Shown in pieces: positions 37,758 to 46,931 of a stretch of DNA of 64,000 nucleotides. Within the stretch, counting starts at the first letter, position 1. Each line of letters begins with the position of its first letter. The notes under the pieces are model-generated. The model had not been told where the DNA came from. It did no database searches and was given only the letters and a program-made list of their open reading frames with translations. Source of the stretch: Gammaproteobacteria bacterium (lineage in GTDB: Bacteria > Pseudomonadota > Gammaproteobacteria > Steroidobacterales > Rariloculaceae); NCBI GenBank assembly GCA_017577365.1, contig PKRJ01000015.1, positions 1 to 64,000 of the forward strand. The letters run 5' to 3'. The position numbers and the translations under genes are program-made.

Positions 37758-39259
37758 GCCGCGTCGAGATTGAGCAAGAAGTCGACGAGGAGCGGCACCG
37801 GCCGGCCGGTCGCCCCCTTCTGCGACTCGCCGCGCCACGCGACGCCGGCGATATCGAGATGGGCCCACGCCGTGCCTTCGACGAACTTCGCGAGGAAGGC
37901 CGCCGCGACGCTCGCGCCGCCGTCGCGGCTGCCCGCGTTCGCGAAATCCGCGAAATTGCTCTTCAGCGACTCGCCGTACTCCTCGTCGACGGGCAGGCGC
38001 CACGCGGTGTCGAGCGATCGGGACGATGCCTCGAGCAACGCGGTCGCGAGCGTTTCGTCGTTCGAGAAAAGCCCCGTGTGCAGATGCCCGAGCGCGACCA
38101 CGCACGCCCCGGTCAAGGTCGCGACGTCGATCAGGTAACGCGGCGCGAACCGCTGAATCGCGTAGGTGATCGCGTCGCAGAGGATCAGCCGGCCTTCGGC
38201 GTCGGTGTTGAGGATCTCGATCGTCTTGCCGGACAGGCTCTTGACGATGTCGCCGGGCCGGGTCGCGCGGCCGCTCGGCATGTTCTCCGCCGCGGGCACG
38301 ACGGCGACCACGTTGCGCGCGGGGCCGATCTCGGCGATCGCCGCCATCGCGCCGAGCACGGCCGCGGCGCCGCACATGTCGAACTTCATCTCGTCCATCT
38401 TCGGCGGCGGCTTCAGCGAGATCCCGCCGGTGTCGAACGTGATGCCCTTGCCGCAAAGCGCGATCGGCTTCTCGCGCTTCGGCGCGCCGTTATAACGCAG
38501 CACGATCAGGCGAGGGGGCTCCTCCGTGCCGCGGGCGACGGAGAGGAGCGCGCCCATGCCGAGCTTCTCGATCTGCCGCTCGGTCAGCACCTCGACGTCG
38601 AGCTTGTCGTGCTCGGCCGCGAGCGCTTTCGCTTGCTCCGCGAGATGCGACGGGGTGCAGACGTTCGGCGGGCGGTTGCCGAGGTTGCGCGTGAGGTCCA
38701 TGCCGTTCGCGATCGCGGCGCCGTGCGCGATGCCGCGACGCGTCTCCGCGACGTCGGCGGCGTTCGAGACCGCGAGGCCGATGCGGGAGAGGCGCTTGCG
38801 GCCGCGCCCTTCGCCGCTCTCGGCGTCGCTTTTCAGCTCGTCGAAGCGGTAGACGGCGCTGCGCACCGTCTCGACCGAGAGCCGCGCCGCGTAGTATGCC
38901 GTCAGGCCGCTCGGGCGCTCCCACGCGAGGAAGCTCACGGCTTCGCGGATGCCCTTGTCCTTGAGCGCTCCGACGGCCGAGGCGAGGGCCCGGCACAGCT
39001 TCTTCGCGTCGAACTCGGCCGCTTTGCCGCAGCCGACGAGGAGCCATTGCTCCGCGGCGCCGCCGCTCGGGGTCGGGACGAGCAACGTCGCGCCGAGCTT
39101 GGCCGATGCGGCACCGGAGCGCACGAGCCGGCGGATCAGGCCGCCCGATGCGGCGTCGATCTCGCGCGCCGCGCCGGTCAGCGGTCCGTCGAACAACGGC
39201 AGGATCGCGCACGCCGTGCGCTGATCGGCCGGTGCCCCGGTCTTGACGGAAAAGTCCAT
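37754..39259 (-). CDS. pepA: Leucyl aminopeptidase (cytosol aminopeptidase)
   Basis: An M17 family dinuclear-metal aminopeptidase, about 501 residues. The C-terminal catalytic domain carries GKGITFDTGGISLKPP (metal Lys and Asp), KFDMCGAAAV and the signature NTDAEGRL with catalytic Arg. In many bacteria PepA is also a DNA-binding protein. I chose ATG 39259, which has a GAGGAA ribosome-binding site 6 nt upstream, over a start 23 codons earlier. It is divergent from lptF. Confidence 0.96.
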   Translation of the reverse strand: MDFSVKTGAPADQRTACAILPLFDGPLTGAAREIDAASGGLIRRLVRSGAASAKLGATLLVPTPSGGAAEQWLLVGCGKAAEFDAKKLCRALASAVGALKDKGIREAVSFLAWERPSGLTAYYAARLSVETVRSAVYRFDELKSDAESGEGRGRKRLSRIGLAVSNAADVAETRRGIAHGAAIANGMDLTRNLGNRPPNVCTPSHLAEQAKALAAEHDKLDVEVLTERQIEKLGMGALLSVARGTEEPPRLIVLRYNGAPKREKPIALCGKGITFDTGGISLKPPPKMDEMKFDMCGAAAVLGAMAAIAEIGPARNVVAVVPAAENMPSGRATRPGDIVKSLSGKTIEILNTDAEGRLILCDAITYAIQRFAPRYLIDVATLTGACVVALGHLHTGLFSNDETLATALLEASSRSLDTAWRLPVDEEYGESLKSNFADFANAGSRDGGASVAAAFLAKFVEGTAWAHLDIAGVAWRGESQKGATGRPVPLLVDFLLNLDAA

Positions 39260-39449
39260 TCGTCGTTCCTCGCTACTTCCTCGGGGCTTGATCGCCGATC
39301 GGCACGTTTCGGGGAAGCGGTTTCGCACCGGTCCCGAAAGGGGAGATCGCGGCCGAGAGCGGGTGAGCCCATGTTATCGCTTGTTGTTGCCCGCGTCGGC
39401 AGTGCCCGCTAGTGTACTCGATCCTTCGAATCTACCGGAAACCGGCACC

Positions 39450-40544
39450 GTGAGCATCGTCAGCCGATACGTCTTCCGCGAGTGCTTCGCGGCGCTGACG
39501 CTCGTGCTCGTCGTCCTGTTCCTGATCCTCTTGAGCAACCAGCTCGCCGAGGTCCTCGGCGAGGCCGCGGCCGGATCACTTCCCCGCGAGGCGGTATTTC
39601 CGATCCTGGGACTGACGTCGCTGAGCTATGTGACGATGCTCGCGCCGTTCGCGTTGTTCCTCGGGATCATGCTCGCGCTCGCGCGCCTGAACCGGGACTC
39701 GGAGATGGTCGCGCTCTGGGCATGCGGCGTTGGCCCGGCACGGCTGCTTCGCCCGATCGGTCTGTTGACCCTGTTGCTTGCCGCCGGCACGAGCTGGCTC
39801 TCGCTCGTGCAGACGCCGACGGCGGTCCGTCGGATCGAGGAAATCAAGATCGAGGCGCAGGAGGCGCTCCAGGTGTCGGTGATCGAGGCCGGCAAGTTCG
39901 CGAGCCCCGACTCGGGCGAGACGGTGATTTACGCGCGCGAGGTGCATGACGACGAGCTCGCGGGCGTGTTCCTGCAGCGCCACGTCGGCGAGCGCGTCGT
40001 CGCGATACTCGCGGATCGAGGGCGGCGCGTGCAGGACGCGGAGAGCGGGCATTTGTCGTTCGTGCTGTTCGACGGCATGCATTACGAAGGCGTGCCCGGA
40101 GAGACGGATTTCTTCGTGATGAAGTTCGGAGAGCAAGGGTTCCCGGTTCGCGTGCCGAAGGACGAGGAGTACGAGCCGCCGATCGAGATGAGGTCGACTT
40201 CCGAGCTCGTCGCCGCGACCGATCCGCTCTCCGCCGCCGAGCTCCAGTGGCGAATCTCCTCGCCGCTCTCGGCGATCGTGCTCGCCTTGCTCGCGGTTCC
40301 GCTCGCCCGATCGTCGCCGCGCGCCGGGCGGTATTCCCGCATCGGCATCGGCATCCTGGTCTACATCATCTACGTGGACAGCCTGTCGATCGCGCGCGTC
40401 TGGCTCGAGCGGGGACTCGTGCCGGAATGGATCGGGCTCTGGTGGGTGCACGTGCTCGCGGGTCTCGTCGGCCTCCTGCTGCTCGCGCGGGAAAGCGGCT
40501 GGTTGGCGGCGCAGCCTTCGAAAGCACGGAGCGAAGCGGCCTGA
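39450..40544 (+). CDS. lptF: LPS export permease LptF
   Basis: One of the two transmembrane subunits of the LptB2FG ABC transporter that extracts LPS from the inner membrane. The 364 residues have three N-terminal helices, a periplasmic beta-jellyroll (residues about 130-260) and three C-terminal helices. It opens SRYVFRECFAALTLVLVVLF, typical of YjgP. The start is GTG 39450. The stop overlaps the lptG ATG by one base (TGATG). Confidence 0.93.
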   Translation: MSIVSRYVFRECFAALTLVLVVLFLILLSNQLAEVLGEAAAGSLPREAVFPILGLTSLSYVTMLAPFALFLGIMLALARLNRDSEMVALWACGVGPARLLRPIGLLTLLLAAGTSWLSLVQTPTAVRRIEEIKIEAQEALQVSVIEAGKFASPDSGETVIYAREVHDDELAGVFLQRHVGERVVAILADRGRRVQDAESGHLSFVLFDGMHYEGVPGETDFFVMKFGEQGFPVRVPKDEEYEPPIEMRSTSELVAATDPLSAAELQWRISSPLSAIVLALLAVPLARSSPRAGRYSRIGIGILVYIIYVDSLSIARVWLERGLVPEWIGLWWVHVLAGLVGLLLLARESGWLAAQPSKARSEAA

Positions 40545-41611
40545 TGCGCAGGCTCACGCGCTACATCGCGACGGAGGTGCTGCGCGGCGTCGCGCTGGCT
40601 GCGGTCGTGATCGTCGCGGTCGCGAGCTTCATCGAGCTCGTCGGTCAGCTCGACGACGTCGGCACGAACGATTACGGATTCGCGGACGCGGTCGCGTACG
40701 TCGTGCTCCGGCTGCCCCGTATGCTGTTCGAGATCCTGCCGCCGGCGGCGCTGATCGGCGCGTTGCTCGGCCTCGGCAACCTGGCCGTGCACCGCGAGCT
40801 CATCGTGATGAGGGCGAGCGGCGTCTCGCATCTGCAGCTGCTCGGCGCCGTATCGCTCGCCGGGAGCGTGCTGCTCGTCATCATGATCCTGCTCGGCGAA
40901 TCGTTCGCGCCGTCGCTCGGCGCGTACGCGCGCGAGATGCGCATGCGTGCGTTGAACGAGGACGTGAACGAAGCCGGTCAGTCGACCTGGCTCAAGAGCG
41001 GCAACCGGATTTGGAGCCTGAAGCGCGAGCTCGGCGAGTTCGGCTTCGGCGGCGTCTATATCTTCGATATCACCGACGGCTGGCGGCTCGAGCGCATCGC
41101 GCGCGCGGATTTCGCCGAGCCGGGCGACGACGGCGAGTGGCTCCTCGGCAATTACGCGCAGACCCGATTTCTCGGCGACGACGGCGTCGAGACGGAGCAG
41201 ACGCGTGTCGCGCGTCAGCAGACCGGGCTGAGCGCCGAGCTTCTCGGCCTTTCGGTCGTCCGCGAGGACCTGCTGGATACGCCGGCGCTGAAGCGCTACA
41301 TCGCCTATCTCGAGCAGAACGAGCTCGACGCGACCCGCTATCGGATCGCCTACTGGTCGAGGATGGCGAATATCGTCTCGGTGCTGCTGATGACCGTCCT
41401 CGCGCTGCCGTGGGTCTTCGGCGGCCTGCGTTCCGCCGGCACCGGCGGTCGGCTGCTCGTCGGGCTGATCGTCGGTCTCGGCTACTACGTCGCGACGCAG
41501 ATGCTCGAGAGCACCGCGCAGGTCTTCGAGCTCGATCCTCGCGTCGTCGCGTGGGCACCGACCATGGCGCTGCTCGTCGTCGCCGCGATCTCTTACGCGC
41601 GGTTACGCTGA
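40544..41611 (+). CDS. lptG: LPS export permease LptG
   Basis: The partner of LptF in LPS export. 355 residues, opening RRLTRYIATEVLRGVALAAVV, with the YjgQ-type topology of three helices, a periplasmic jellyroll and three helices. The short cytoplasmic loop MRASGVSHLQLL carries the coupling helix that contacts LptB. It is translationally coupled to lptF. The 3' end overlaps the convergent RDD gene by 9 bp. Confidence 0.94.
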   Translation: MRRLTRYIATEVLRGVALAAVVIVAVASFIELVGQLDDVGTNDYGFADAVAYVVLRLPRMLFEILPPAALIGALLGLGNLAVHRELIVMRASGVSHLQLLGAVSLAGSVLLVIMILLGESFAPSLGAYAREMRMRALNEDVNEAGQSTWLKSGNRIWSLKRELGEFGFGGVYIFDITDGWRLERIARADFAEPGDDGEWLLGNYAQTRFLGDDGVETEQTRVARQQTGLSAELLGLSVVREDLLDTPALKRYIAYLEQNELDATRYRIAYWSRMANIVSVLLMTVLALPWVFGGLRSAGTGGRLLVGLIVGLGYYVATQMLESTAQVFELDPRVVAWAPTMALLVVAAISYARLR

Positions 41612-42154
41612 GCGCGGCCGCTCGTAGACGATCCGGGTCTTCGAGAGCCGATCGTGCCACGCCCGGCGTTGCGGATCGAACGCCGCCCACAACAGCCCGA
41701 GACCGGCGGGCGCGAGGCTCACGAGGCCCGCGACGAAGCGAACGAGGGCCGAGGGCCAGCGCACCGGACCGCCGTCCCGAGCGACGACGCGCAGCCGCCA
41801 CGCCTTCATGCCGAGCGTTTGCCCGCCGCGCACCCAAAAGCCCGTGAAGAAGAGCACGACGATCGCCGCGAGGCTCAAGCGATACCAGAGCGTGCCCGGC
41901 TCGATCGCGCCTCCCGTGAACGGAAACAGCGAGAGCGTGAACATGAAGAGCAGGGCCGCGAGCAGCAGGAGGTCGTAGCCGAACGCAGCGATGCGCCGGA
42001 AGAGGCCGGCGGGCTCGATCGAGACCTCCGTCCGGCCTCGAGCGGCGGGTTGCGATGTGTGACGCAGTTCCGGCTCGCCGGGAGACGTAACGGCCGAAAC
42101 CGCGGATTCCGCGCGGTTTTGCTTCTTTTCAATCGAGTCGTGCTGGCGGTTCAT
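41603..42154 (-). CDS. RDD family membrane protein
   Basis: A 183-residue membrane protein. After a polar N-terminal 48 residues the RDD domain begins with AGLFRRIAAFGYDLLLLAAL, containing the family Arg and Asp, followed by two to three more helices and the GQTLGMKAWRLRVV motif. The function of RDD proteins is unknown; transport has been proposed. It is convergent with lptG and divergent from the TonB-dependent receptor. Confidence 0.88.
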   Translation of the reverse strand: MNRQHDSIEKKQNRAESAVSAVTSPGEPELRHTSQPAARGRTEVSIEPAGLFRRIAAFGYDLLLLAALLFMFTLSLFPFTGGAIEPGTLWYRLSLAAIVVLFFTGFWVRGGQTLGMKAWRLRVVARDGGPVRWPSALVRFVAGLVSLAPAGLGLLWAAFDPQRRAWHDRLSKTRIVYERPRSA

Positions 42155-42257
42155 GTCGTCAGTCTACCGCGCCGACGCGTTCGAACGGGGGGCGGGTAAA
42201 CGACCGGCTACCGATCGGCGCGTGCTTTTCGACGCTTTGCGTCCGCGCAACGTGTCG

Positions 42258-42298
42258 CGCGTCACAGTGTCGCGTAACGGCCGTGCGCGCGTGACGCG
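42258..42298 (+). repeat. Inverted repeat upstream of the TonB-dependent receptor
   Basis: The arms CGCGTCAC (42258-42265) and GTGACGCG (42291-42298) form a perfect 8-bp inverted repeat with a 25-nt centre. The octamer GTGTCGCG occurs twice as a direct repeat next to and inside it. A second small hairpin (GAACCC/GGGTTC, 42337-42355) lies just before the ribosome-binding site. This could be an operator or a leader structure; nothing confirms either. Confidence 0.35.
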
Positions 42299-42367
42299 TT
42301 TGCTTGTTGCGCTCATGAATCGTGTGATAGACAGCCGAACCCGATACTGGGGTTCTGGTGGGTCAAC

Positions 42368-44746
42368 ATGAGAAACGAACGTCGTGCCGTTTCTCGCCTC
42401 GTTTGCGGGAGCAGGCCGTTGGCTGCGGCCGTCGCGGCCGCGATCGGCGCAACGTCGATGGTCGACGAGGCGTCCGCTCAGGACGGCGTGAGCGAAGAGA
42501 TCATCGTAACGGCGTCCCGGCGCGAGACGACGGTGCGCGAGTTGCCGTTCAATATCCATGCGACGAGCGGCACGGTGCTCGAGGAGCAGCGGATCGGAGG
42601 GCTCGCCGAGTTCGCGCGGTGGGTCCCGGGGTTGACGGTCGTCGATCAGGGCGGCCGGGCCGCGAACCTGATGACGGTGCGAGGCCTGAACGTCCTGTCG
42701 CTCAACGCGAGCGAATCCCTCGACAACTCGTCGGGCGATACCGTGCAGACGTACGTCGGCGAGATCCCGCTCTACGTCGACCTCAAGCTTCACGACATCG
42801 AGCGTGTCGAGGTGCTGCTCGGCCCGCAGGGCACGCTCTACGGGGCCGGAACGCTCGGCGGTGCCGTGCGCTACATTCCGCGCGCACCCGATCCGACGCG
42901 TTTCTCGATGGAATTCCACGGCGGCGCCTTCGGGGTCTCCCACGGCGGCACGGGTCTCGAAAGCGACTTGACCGTCAACGTGCCGATCGTCCACGAGCGC
43001 GTCGCGTTTCGCGCGTCGCTCGGTTGGCTCGACGATCCGGGCTTCATCGATTACCCGTATCTCGTGCGCGAGCCGGGCGTCTCCGATCCAGAGCCGGATC
43101 TTTCGGATCCGGGCGCGGTGGCGGCAAACCTTTGGCGGAAAGAAGACGCGAACTGGGAGCAGACGTTCTCCGGGCGGCTCGCGTTTCTCGTGCGGCCGTC
43201 CGATCGCGTGCAGGCGACCTTCAGCTACTACTTCCAGGATCAGGAGGTCGGCGGGCGCTCGGTGAATCACCGTCACGCGTTCGGCACCGACCGTTACGAA
43301 TCGGCCCATCGTTTTCTCGAGCCGAACGATCGCGAGAACTCGCTCGTGAGCGCCGAGGTCGTCGCTGATCTCGGCTTCGCGACGCTGACCTCTGCGACGG
43401 GGCTCTCGAGCTACGACGAGCATGGTCAGCGCGACCAGACCGATTTCTTGCTCCATTTCTCGGAGGGATACATTCCGCCGGATCGTCCCCCGTATTTCGA
43501 GTTTCCGGAATTCGCCGCCTACACGCGTGAGGTCGTCGACGAGCGGCGCGTCAACCAGGAGCTGCGGCTCGTCTCGAACGGCACCGGACCGTGGAGCTGG
43601 ATCGGCGGTCTTTTCTTCAACGATCACGAGATCGACGCGCTCAGCGAGGAGCTCGCGCCGGGCTATACGGAATTCGCGGGGATCTCGCGGCCGACCGGCG
43701 ATCTCGAGTATCGTTTGACCACCGCGGCGCGCTTGACGGAGCGCGCGCTGTTCGGCGAGGTCACGTACAGGTTGGCCGAGCGCTGGGCGGTCGGTGTCGG
43801 CGGGCGCTTCTTCGACTACGACATCGAGCAGACGATGACGCGCGATTTTCCGCTCGATCCGTGGTTCGGCGACCCCGAAGGGAACAAAGGAACCGACGAC
43901 GGTTTCCTAGGAAAGATCAACGCGTCGTTCGACGTCTCGAGCGACGTGCTCGCGTACGTCACGATCAGCGAGGGGTATCGAATCGGCGGCGTGAACACGA
44001 TCGCGGCGTGCGATCCTTCGCTTTCGCCCGAAGAGCAGCACGCATGTGCGCCCGCGGATCAGATTCTGGTGAAGCCGGACCGCACGACGAATTACGAGAT
44101 CGGCGTTCACAGCGCGCTCGTCGGCGGACGCGTGCAGCTCAGTGCCTCCGCGTACTACATCGATTGGACCGATATCCAGACGATGACTCGAACGGAAATC
44201 GGCATGGAATGGATCGTCGTGAACGGGGGCGACGCACGTACTCGCGGCTTGGAGCTCGCGGCAGCCGTTCGTACCGACGGTCCGTGGTCTTTCCGCTGGT
44301 CGTACGCTTATACGGACGCGCGGCTCACCGAGGACGTGCCCGGGCTCGTCGATACCGCGGATGCGTTCGCCGACGATCGGCTTTCGGGCACGCCCGAGCA
44401 CCAAGGCAGCTTCCACGCCAGTTACTTCCGTCAGCTGCGAAACGGTCTCGGCTTCGACGCCGACTACGGTCTGACGTTCACGAGCGACGTGCTGACGAAG
44501 GTCGGCATGCGCAGCAATGGGGAACGACTCGGCGGCTACACGCTGCACAGCGCGTCGGTCGGCTTGAGCGGCATGCACTGGAGCGCGAGGCTCTACGCGG
44601 ACAATCTGTTCGACAAGTTCGCCGAGACCGGCGTGCGAGACGACCCTTCGCTGAACTACGACATCGGCCGTTTCTCGTCGCGCCGCTACTATCGCGACGT
44701 GCTGCGTCCGCGAACGTTCGGTATAGAATTCCGCTACCGAATCTAA
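42368..44746 (+). CDS. TonB-dependent outer-membrane receptor
   Basis: A 792-residue outer-membrane transporter. A signal peptide (about residues 1-37, ending ASAQDG) is followed by a TonB box-like EEIIVTASRRET, a plug domain with HDIERVEVLLGPQGTLYGAGTLGGAVRYIP, and a 22-strand barrel ending in a terminal Arg-x-Tyr-Arg-Ile strand. The extracellular loops give no substrate signature; it is not clearly a siderophore receptor. The TPR-sulfotransferase gene follows at once, a common pairing in proteobacteria rich in such receptors. A GGTGGG site precedes the ATG. Confidence 0.93.
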   Translation: MRNERRAVSRLVCGSRPLAAAVAAAIGATSMVDEASAQDGVSEEIIVTASRRETTVRELPFNIHATSGTVLEEQRIGGLAEFARWVPGLTVVDQGGRAANLMTVRGLNVLSLNASESLDNSSGDTVQTYVGEIPLYVDLKLHDIERVEVLLGPQGTLYGAGTLGGAVRYIPRAPDPTRFSMEFHGGAFGVSHGGTGLESDLTVNVPIVHERVAFRASLGWLDDPGFIDYPYLVREPGVSDPEPDLSDPGAVAANLWRKEDANWEQTFSGRLAFLVRPSDRVQATFSYYFQDQEVGGRSVNHRHAFGTDRYESAHRFLEPNDRENSLVSAEVVADLGFATLTSATGLSSYDEHGQRDQTDFLLHFSEGYIPPDRPPYFEFPEFAAYTREVVDERRVNQELRLVSNGTGPWSWIGGLFFNDHEIDALSEELAPGYTEFAGISRPTGDLEYRLTTAARLTERALFGEVTYRLAERWAVGVGGRFFDYDIEQTMTRDFPLDPWFGDPEGNKGTDDGFLGKINASFDVSSDVLAYVTISEGYRIGGVNTIAACDPSLSPEEQHACAPADQILVKPDRTTNYEIGVHSALVGGRVQLSASAYYIDWTDIQTMTRTEIGMEWIVVNGGDARTRGLELAAAVRTDGPWSFRWSYAYTDARLTEDVPGLVDTADAFADDRLSGTPEHQGSFHASYFRQLRNGLGFDADYGLTFTSDVLTKVGMRSNGERLGGYTLHSASVGLSGMHWSARLYADNLFDKFAETGVRDDPSLNYDIGRFSSRRYYRDVLRPRTFGIEFRYRI

Positions 44747-44840
44747 CGCGCGGAACCGCCCGATCGAATCTCCGCAGAACGCCGTCGATTATTGGCATCG
44801 CGCGGCCGAGGAAAGGCTCGGCCGCGGCGACCTCGACGGC

Positions 44841-46352
44841 GTGCGCAAAGCCTGCACGAAAGTTCTCGAGCTTGCGCCGGACCACGCCGACGCTCACTTC
44901 TTGCTCGGCATCGTTTACGCGTCCGCCGCGCGCTATCCGGAAGCGCTCGATCGGATCGGCCGCGCGGTTGCGCTCGCGCCCGAGCGCGCGGACTATCTCG
45001 CGCAGCAGGCGCGATGCCTCATCATGGTGCGGCGCGACGCCGAGGCGCGCGAAGCGGCCGAGCGTGCGCTCGCGCTCGAGCCGCGCGACGCGTTGGCGCT
45101 CGATACCGTGGGCGTCGTGCTGTCGAGGACCGGCGTGCACGATCGCGCCGCCGAGGCTTTCCGCCGAGCGGTCGCGCTGCGGCCGGACCGCGCCGATTTC
45201 CACTACAACCTCGGCACGGCGCTTCGCATCGTCGGCGATTTTTCCGGCGCCGAGCGCGCGCTCGAGCGGGCGGTCGCGCTCGAGCCGCGTCTCTACAAGG
45301 CGCACAGCGTGCTCGCGGAGCTGCGCACGCAAACGCCGGAACGTAACCATATCGATCGGCTGAGCGCGCTGCTCGCCACCGTCGGCGACGACGTCGACGG
45401 TGAGCTGCATCTTCGACATGCGCTCGCGAAGGAGCTCGAGGATCTCGGCGACTACGCGGCCGCGTTCGCGCATCTCGCGGCAGGCAAGGCGAGGAAGCGC
45501 GCGACGCTCGACTACTCGTTCGAGACCGACCGAGCGCTGTTCGACAGCGTGCGCGCGACGTGCACCGAGGAGTTCCTCGCGAGGGCGGGGGAGGGGTGGC
45601 CGAGCGACGAGCCGATCTTCGTCGTCGGTCTGCCGAGAACCGGGACGACCCTCGTCGAGCGGATCCTGTCGAGCCACTCGAAAGTCCAGTCGGCCGGCGA
45701 GCTCGGGACTTTCGCCCTCTGCCTCAAGCGCGCGGCCGGAACCCGGACGCCGCGCACGCTCGATCCCGAAACGATCGGCGCCACGGCGAACGCGGATTTC
45801 GCCGCGCTCGGCCGCGCCTACCTCGAGAGCACGAGGCCGATCACCGGCGAGCAACCCCGCTTCGTCGACAAGACGCCGCTCAACTTCTTTCTCGTCGGTT
45901 TCATTGCCGCGGCCCTTCCGAATGCCCGGATCGTCTGCGTGCGCCGCGGCGCGCTCGACTCTTGCGTCGCGATCTACCGGCGGATGCTCGCGCCGGACTA
46001 CGTCTACTACCGCTTCGCGTACGATCTTCTGGACATCGGCCGCTACTACGTCCGCTTCGATGCGCTGATGCGGCATTGGCGGCGCCTCCTGCAGGACCGC
46101 TTCTACGAGATCCGCTACGAGTCGCTCATCGCCGATCCGCGGGGCGAGACAGAGCGTCTGCTCGGGCACCTCGGCCTCGACTGGGAGGAGGCTTGTCTCG
46201 AGTTCGAACGCAATCCCGCGCCGGTCGCGACCGCGAGCGCGGTGCAGGTCCGCGAGCCCCTCAACGCGGCCGGCATCGGCCGCTGGCGGCGCTTCGAGGC
46301 TCAGATCGAGCCGCTCAGAATCGAGCTCGAGCGCGCGGGCGTCGAGCTTTGA
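44841..46352 (+). CDS. TPR-repeat sulfotransferase family protein
   Basis: A protein of 503 residues or more. N-terminal TPR repeats (residues 1-155; units with DHADAHFLLG, RADYLAQQAR, RDALALDTVG and RADFHYNLG) precede a sulfotransferase domain (about 245-500) with the PAPS 5'-phosphosulfate loop VVGLPRTGTTLVERILSSH and a later 3'-phosphate-binding VCVRRGALDSCVAIYR. GTG 44841 is the first standard start, but coding-like TPR sequence continues upstream in the same frame to about 44763, so the true start is uncertain. It is likely coupled to the receptor gene. The acceptor substrate is unknown. Confidence 0.87.
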   Translation: MRKACTKVLELAPDHADAHFLLGIVYASAARYPEALDRIGRAVALAPERADYLAQQARCLIMVRRDAEAREAAERALALEPRDALALDTVGVVLSRTGVHDRAAEAFRRAVALRPDRADFHYNLGTALRIVGDFSGAERALERAVALEPRLYKAHSVLAELRTQTPERNHIDRLSALLATVGDDVDGELHLRHALAKELEDLGDYAAAFAHLAAGKARKRATLDYSFETDRALFDSVRATCTEEFLARAGEGWPSDEPIFVVGLPRTGTTLVERILSSHSKVQSAGELGTFALCLKRAAGTRTPRTLDPETIGATANADFAALGRAYLESTRPITGEQPRFVDKTPLNFFLVGFIAAALPNARIVCVRRGALDSCVAIYRRMLAPDYVYYRFAYDLLDIGRYYVRFDALMRHWRRLLQDRFYEIRYESLIADPRGETERLLGHLGLDWEEACLEFERNPAPVATASAVQVREPLNAAGIGRWRRFEAQIEPLRIELERAGVEL

Positions 46353-46592
46353 ACCGCATAGTGTCCACAGGCCTTGCGAAAACCGCGGCCATTATCCATT
46401 GCGGAATTTCTGCGCGATCCGACATGAGGAATATTTCGTAACTATCTGAAAATTTTGTGATATATACAAGTCGATCGCGTTGCAGGGTTTGTGAACAAAA
46501 GTCAAGCCGCCACGTACCGCGCGATTTGTCCACCGAGTTATCCACAAGTCGCGTTTTGGCGACAATCGCGCGCGCCGCGCTGACGTTGCCGC
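46353..46592. other. AT-rich intergenic island with DnaA-box-like 9-mers
   Basis: This 240-bp gap has no gene and is much richer in A+T than its surroundings, especially 46430-46475. It holds one perfect DnaA box, TTATCCACA (46538-46546), and four near matches: TTGTTCACA on the minus strand (46490-46498), TTGTCCACC (46526-46534), GTGTCCACA (46361-46369) and TTATCCATT (46392-46400). It could be a DnaA-controlled site or origin-like element. No dnaA, dnaN or gidA gene is nearby, so origin function is only a hypothesis. Confidence 0.4.
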
Positions 46593-46931
46593 TCAGTGAG
46601 GTGTGGCGCCGGGTGACGGCTCGGGCACGAGGGGCGGGGAGGCGAGGCGATCCGGATCGACCGTCGGCACGGAGAGAGGCACGTCCGCGTCAAGCGGCGT
46701 TGCGTACTCGATCTGCGGAAGCTCCGGGCGCGCCTGCGGCGCAGGGGGCCGCCTCGGCCGTCGGTCCTCCGGCGCCGGGATGAAGCTCGAGATCTGAAAG
46801 TACTGCGTCGGGTCGCGCTCCTTCAGGCGCCGCGCGACCTCGTTCATCCCGAGCAGCATCGCGGACGTGATGAGGCTCGCGCCGACGAAGGCGACCAGAT
46901 AACGCGGGATCATGGACCGATACTCGGACAT
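46593..46931 (-). CDS. Small membrane-anchored, Pro-rich protein (TonB N-terminus-like)
   Basis: A protein of about 112 residues. One N-terminal membrane helix (PRYLVAFVGASLITSAMLLGM) leads to a periplasmic tail rich in Pro, Arg and Glu (RRPRRPPAPQARPELP). This resembles the anchor and linker of TonB energy transducers, but the C-terminal TonB domain is absent. Starts at 46943, 46931 or 46913 are possible; 46931 lies just after a minus-strand TATCAT. No homologue is certain. It is divergent from the cyclo-ligase gene. Confidence 0.55.
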   Translation of the reverse strand: MSEYRSMIPRYLVAFVGASLITSAMLLGMNEVARRLKERDPTQYFQISSFIPAPEDRRPRRPPAPQARPELPQIEYATPLDADVPLSVPTVDPDRLASPPLVPEPSPGATPH

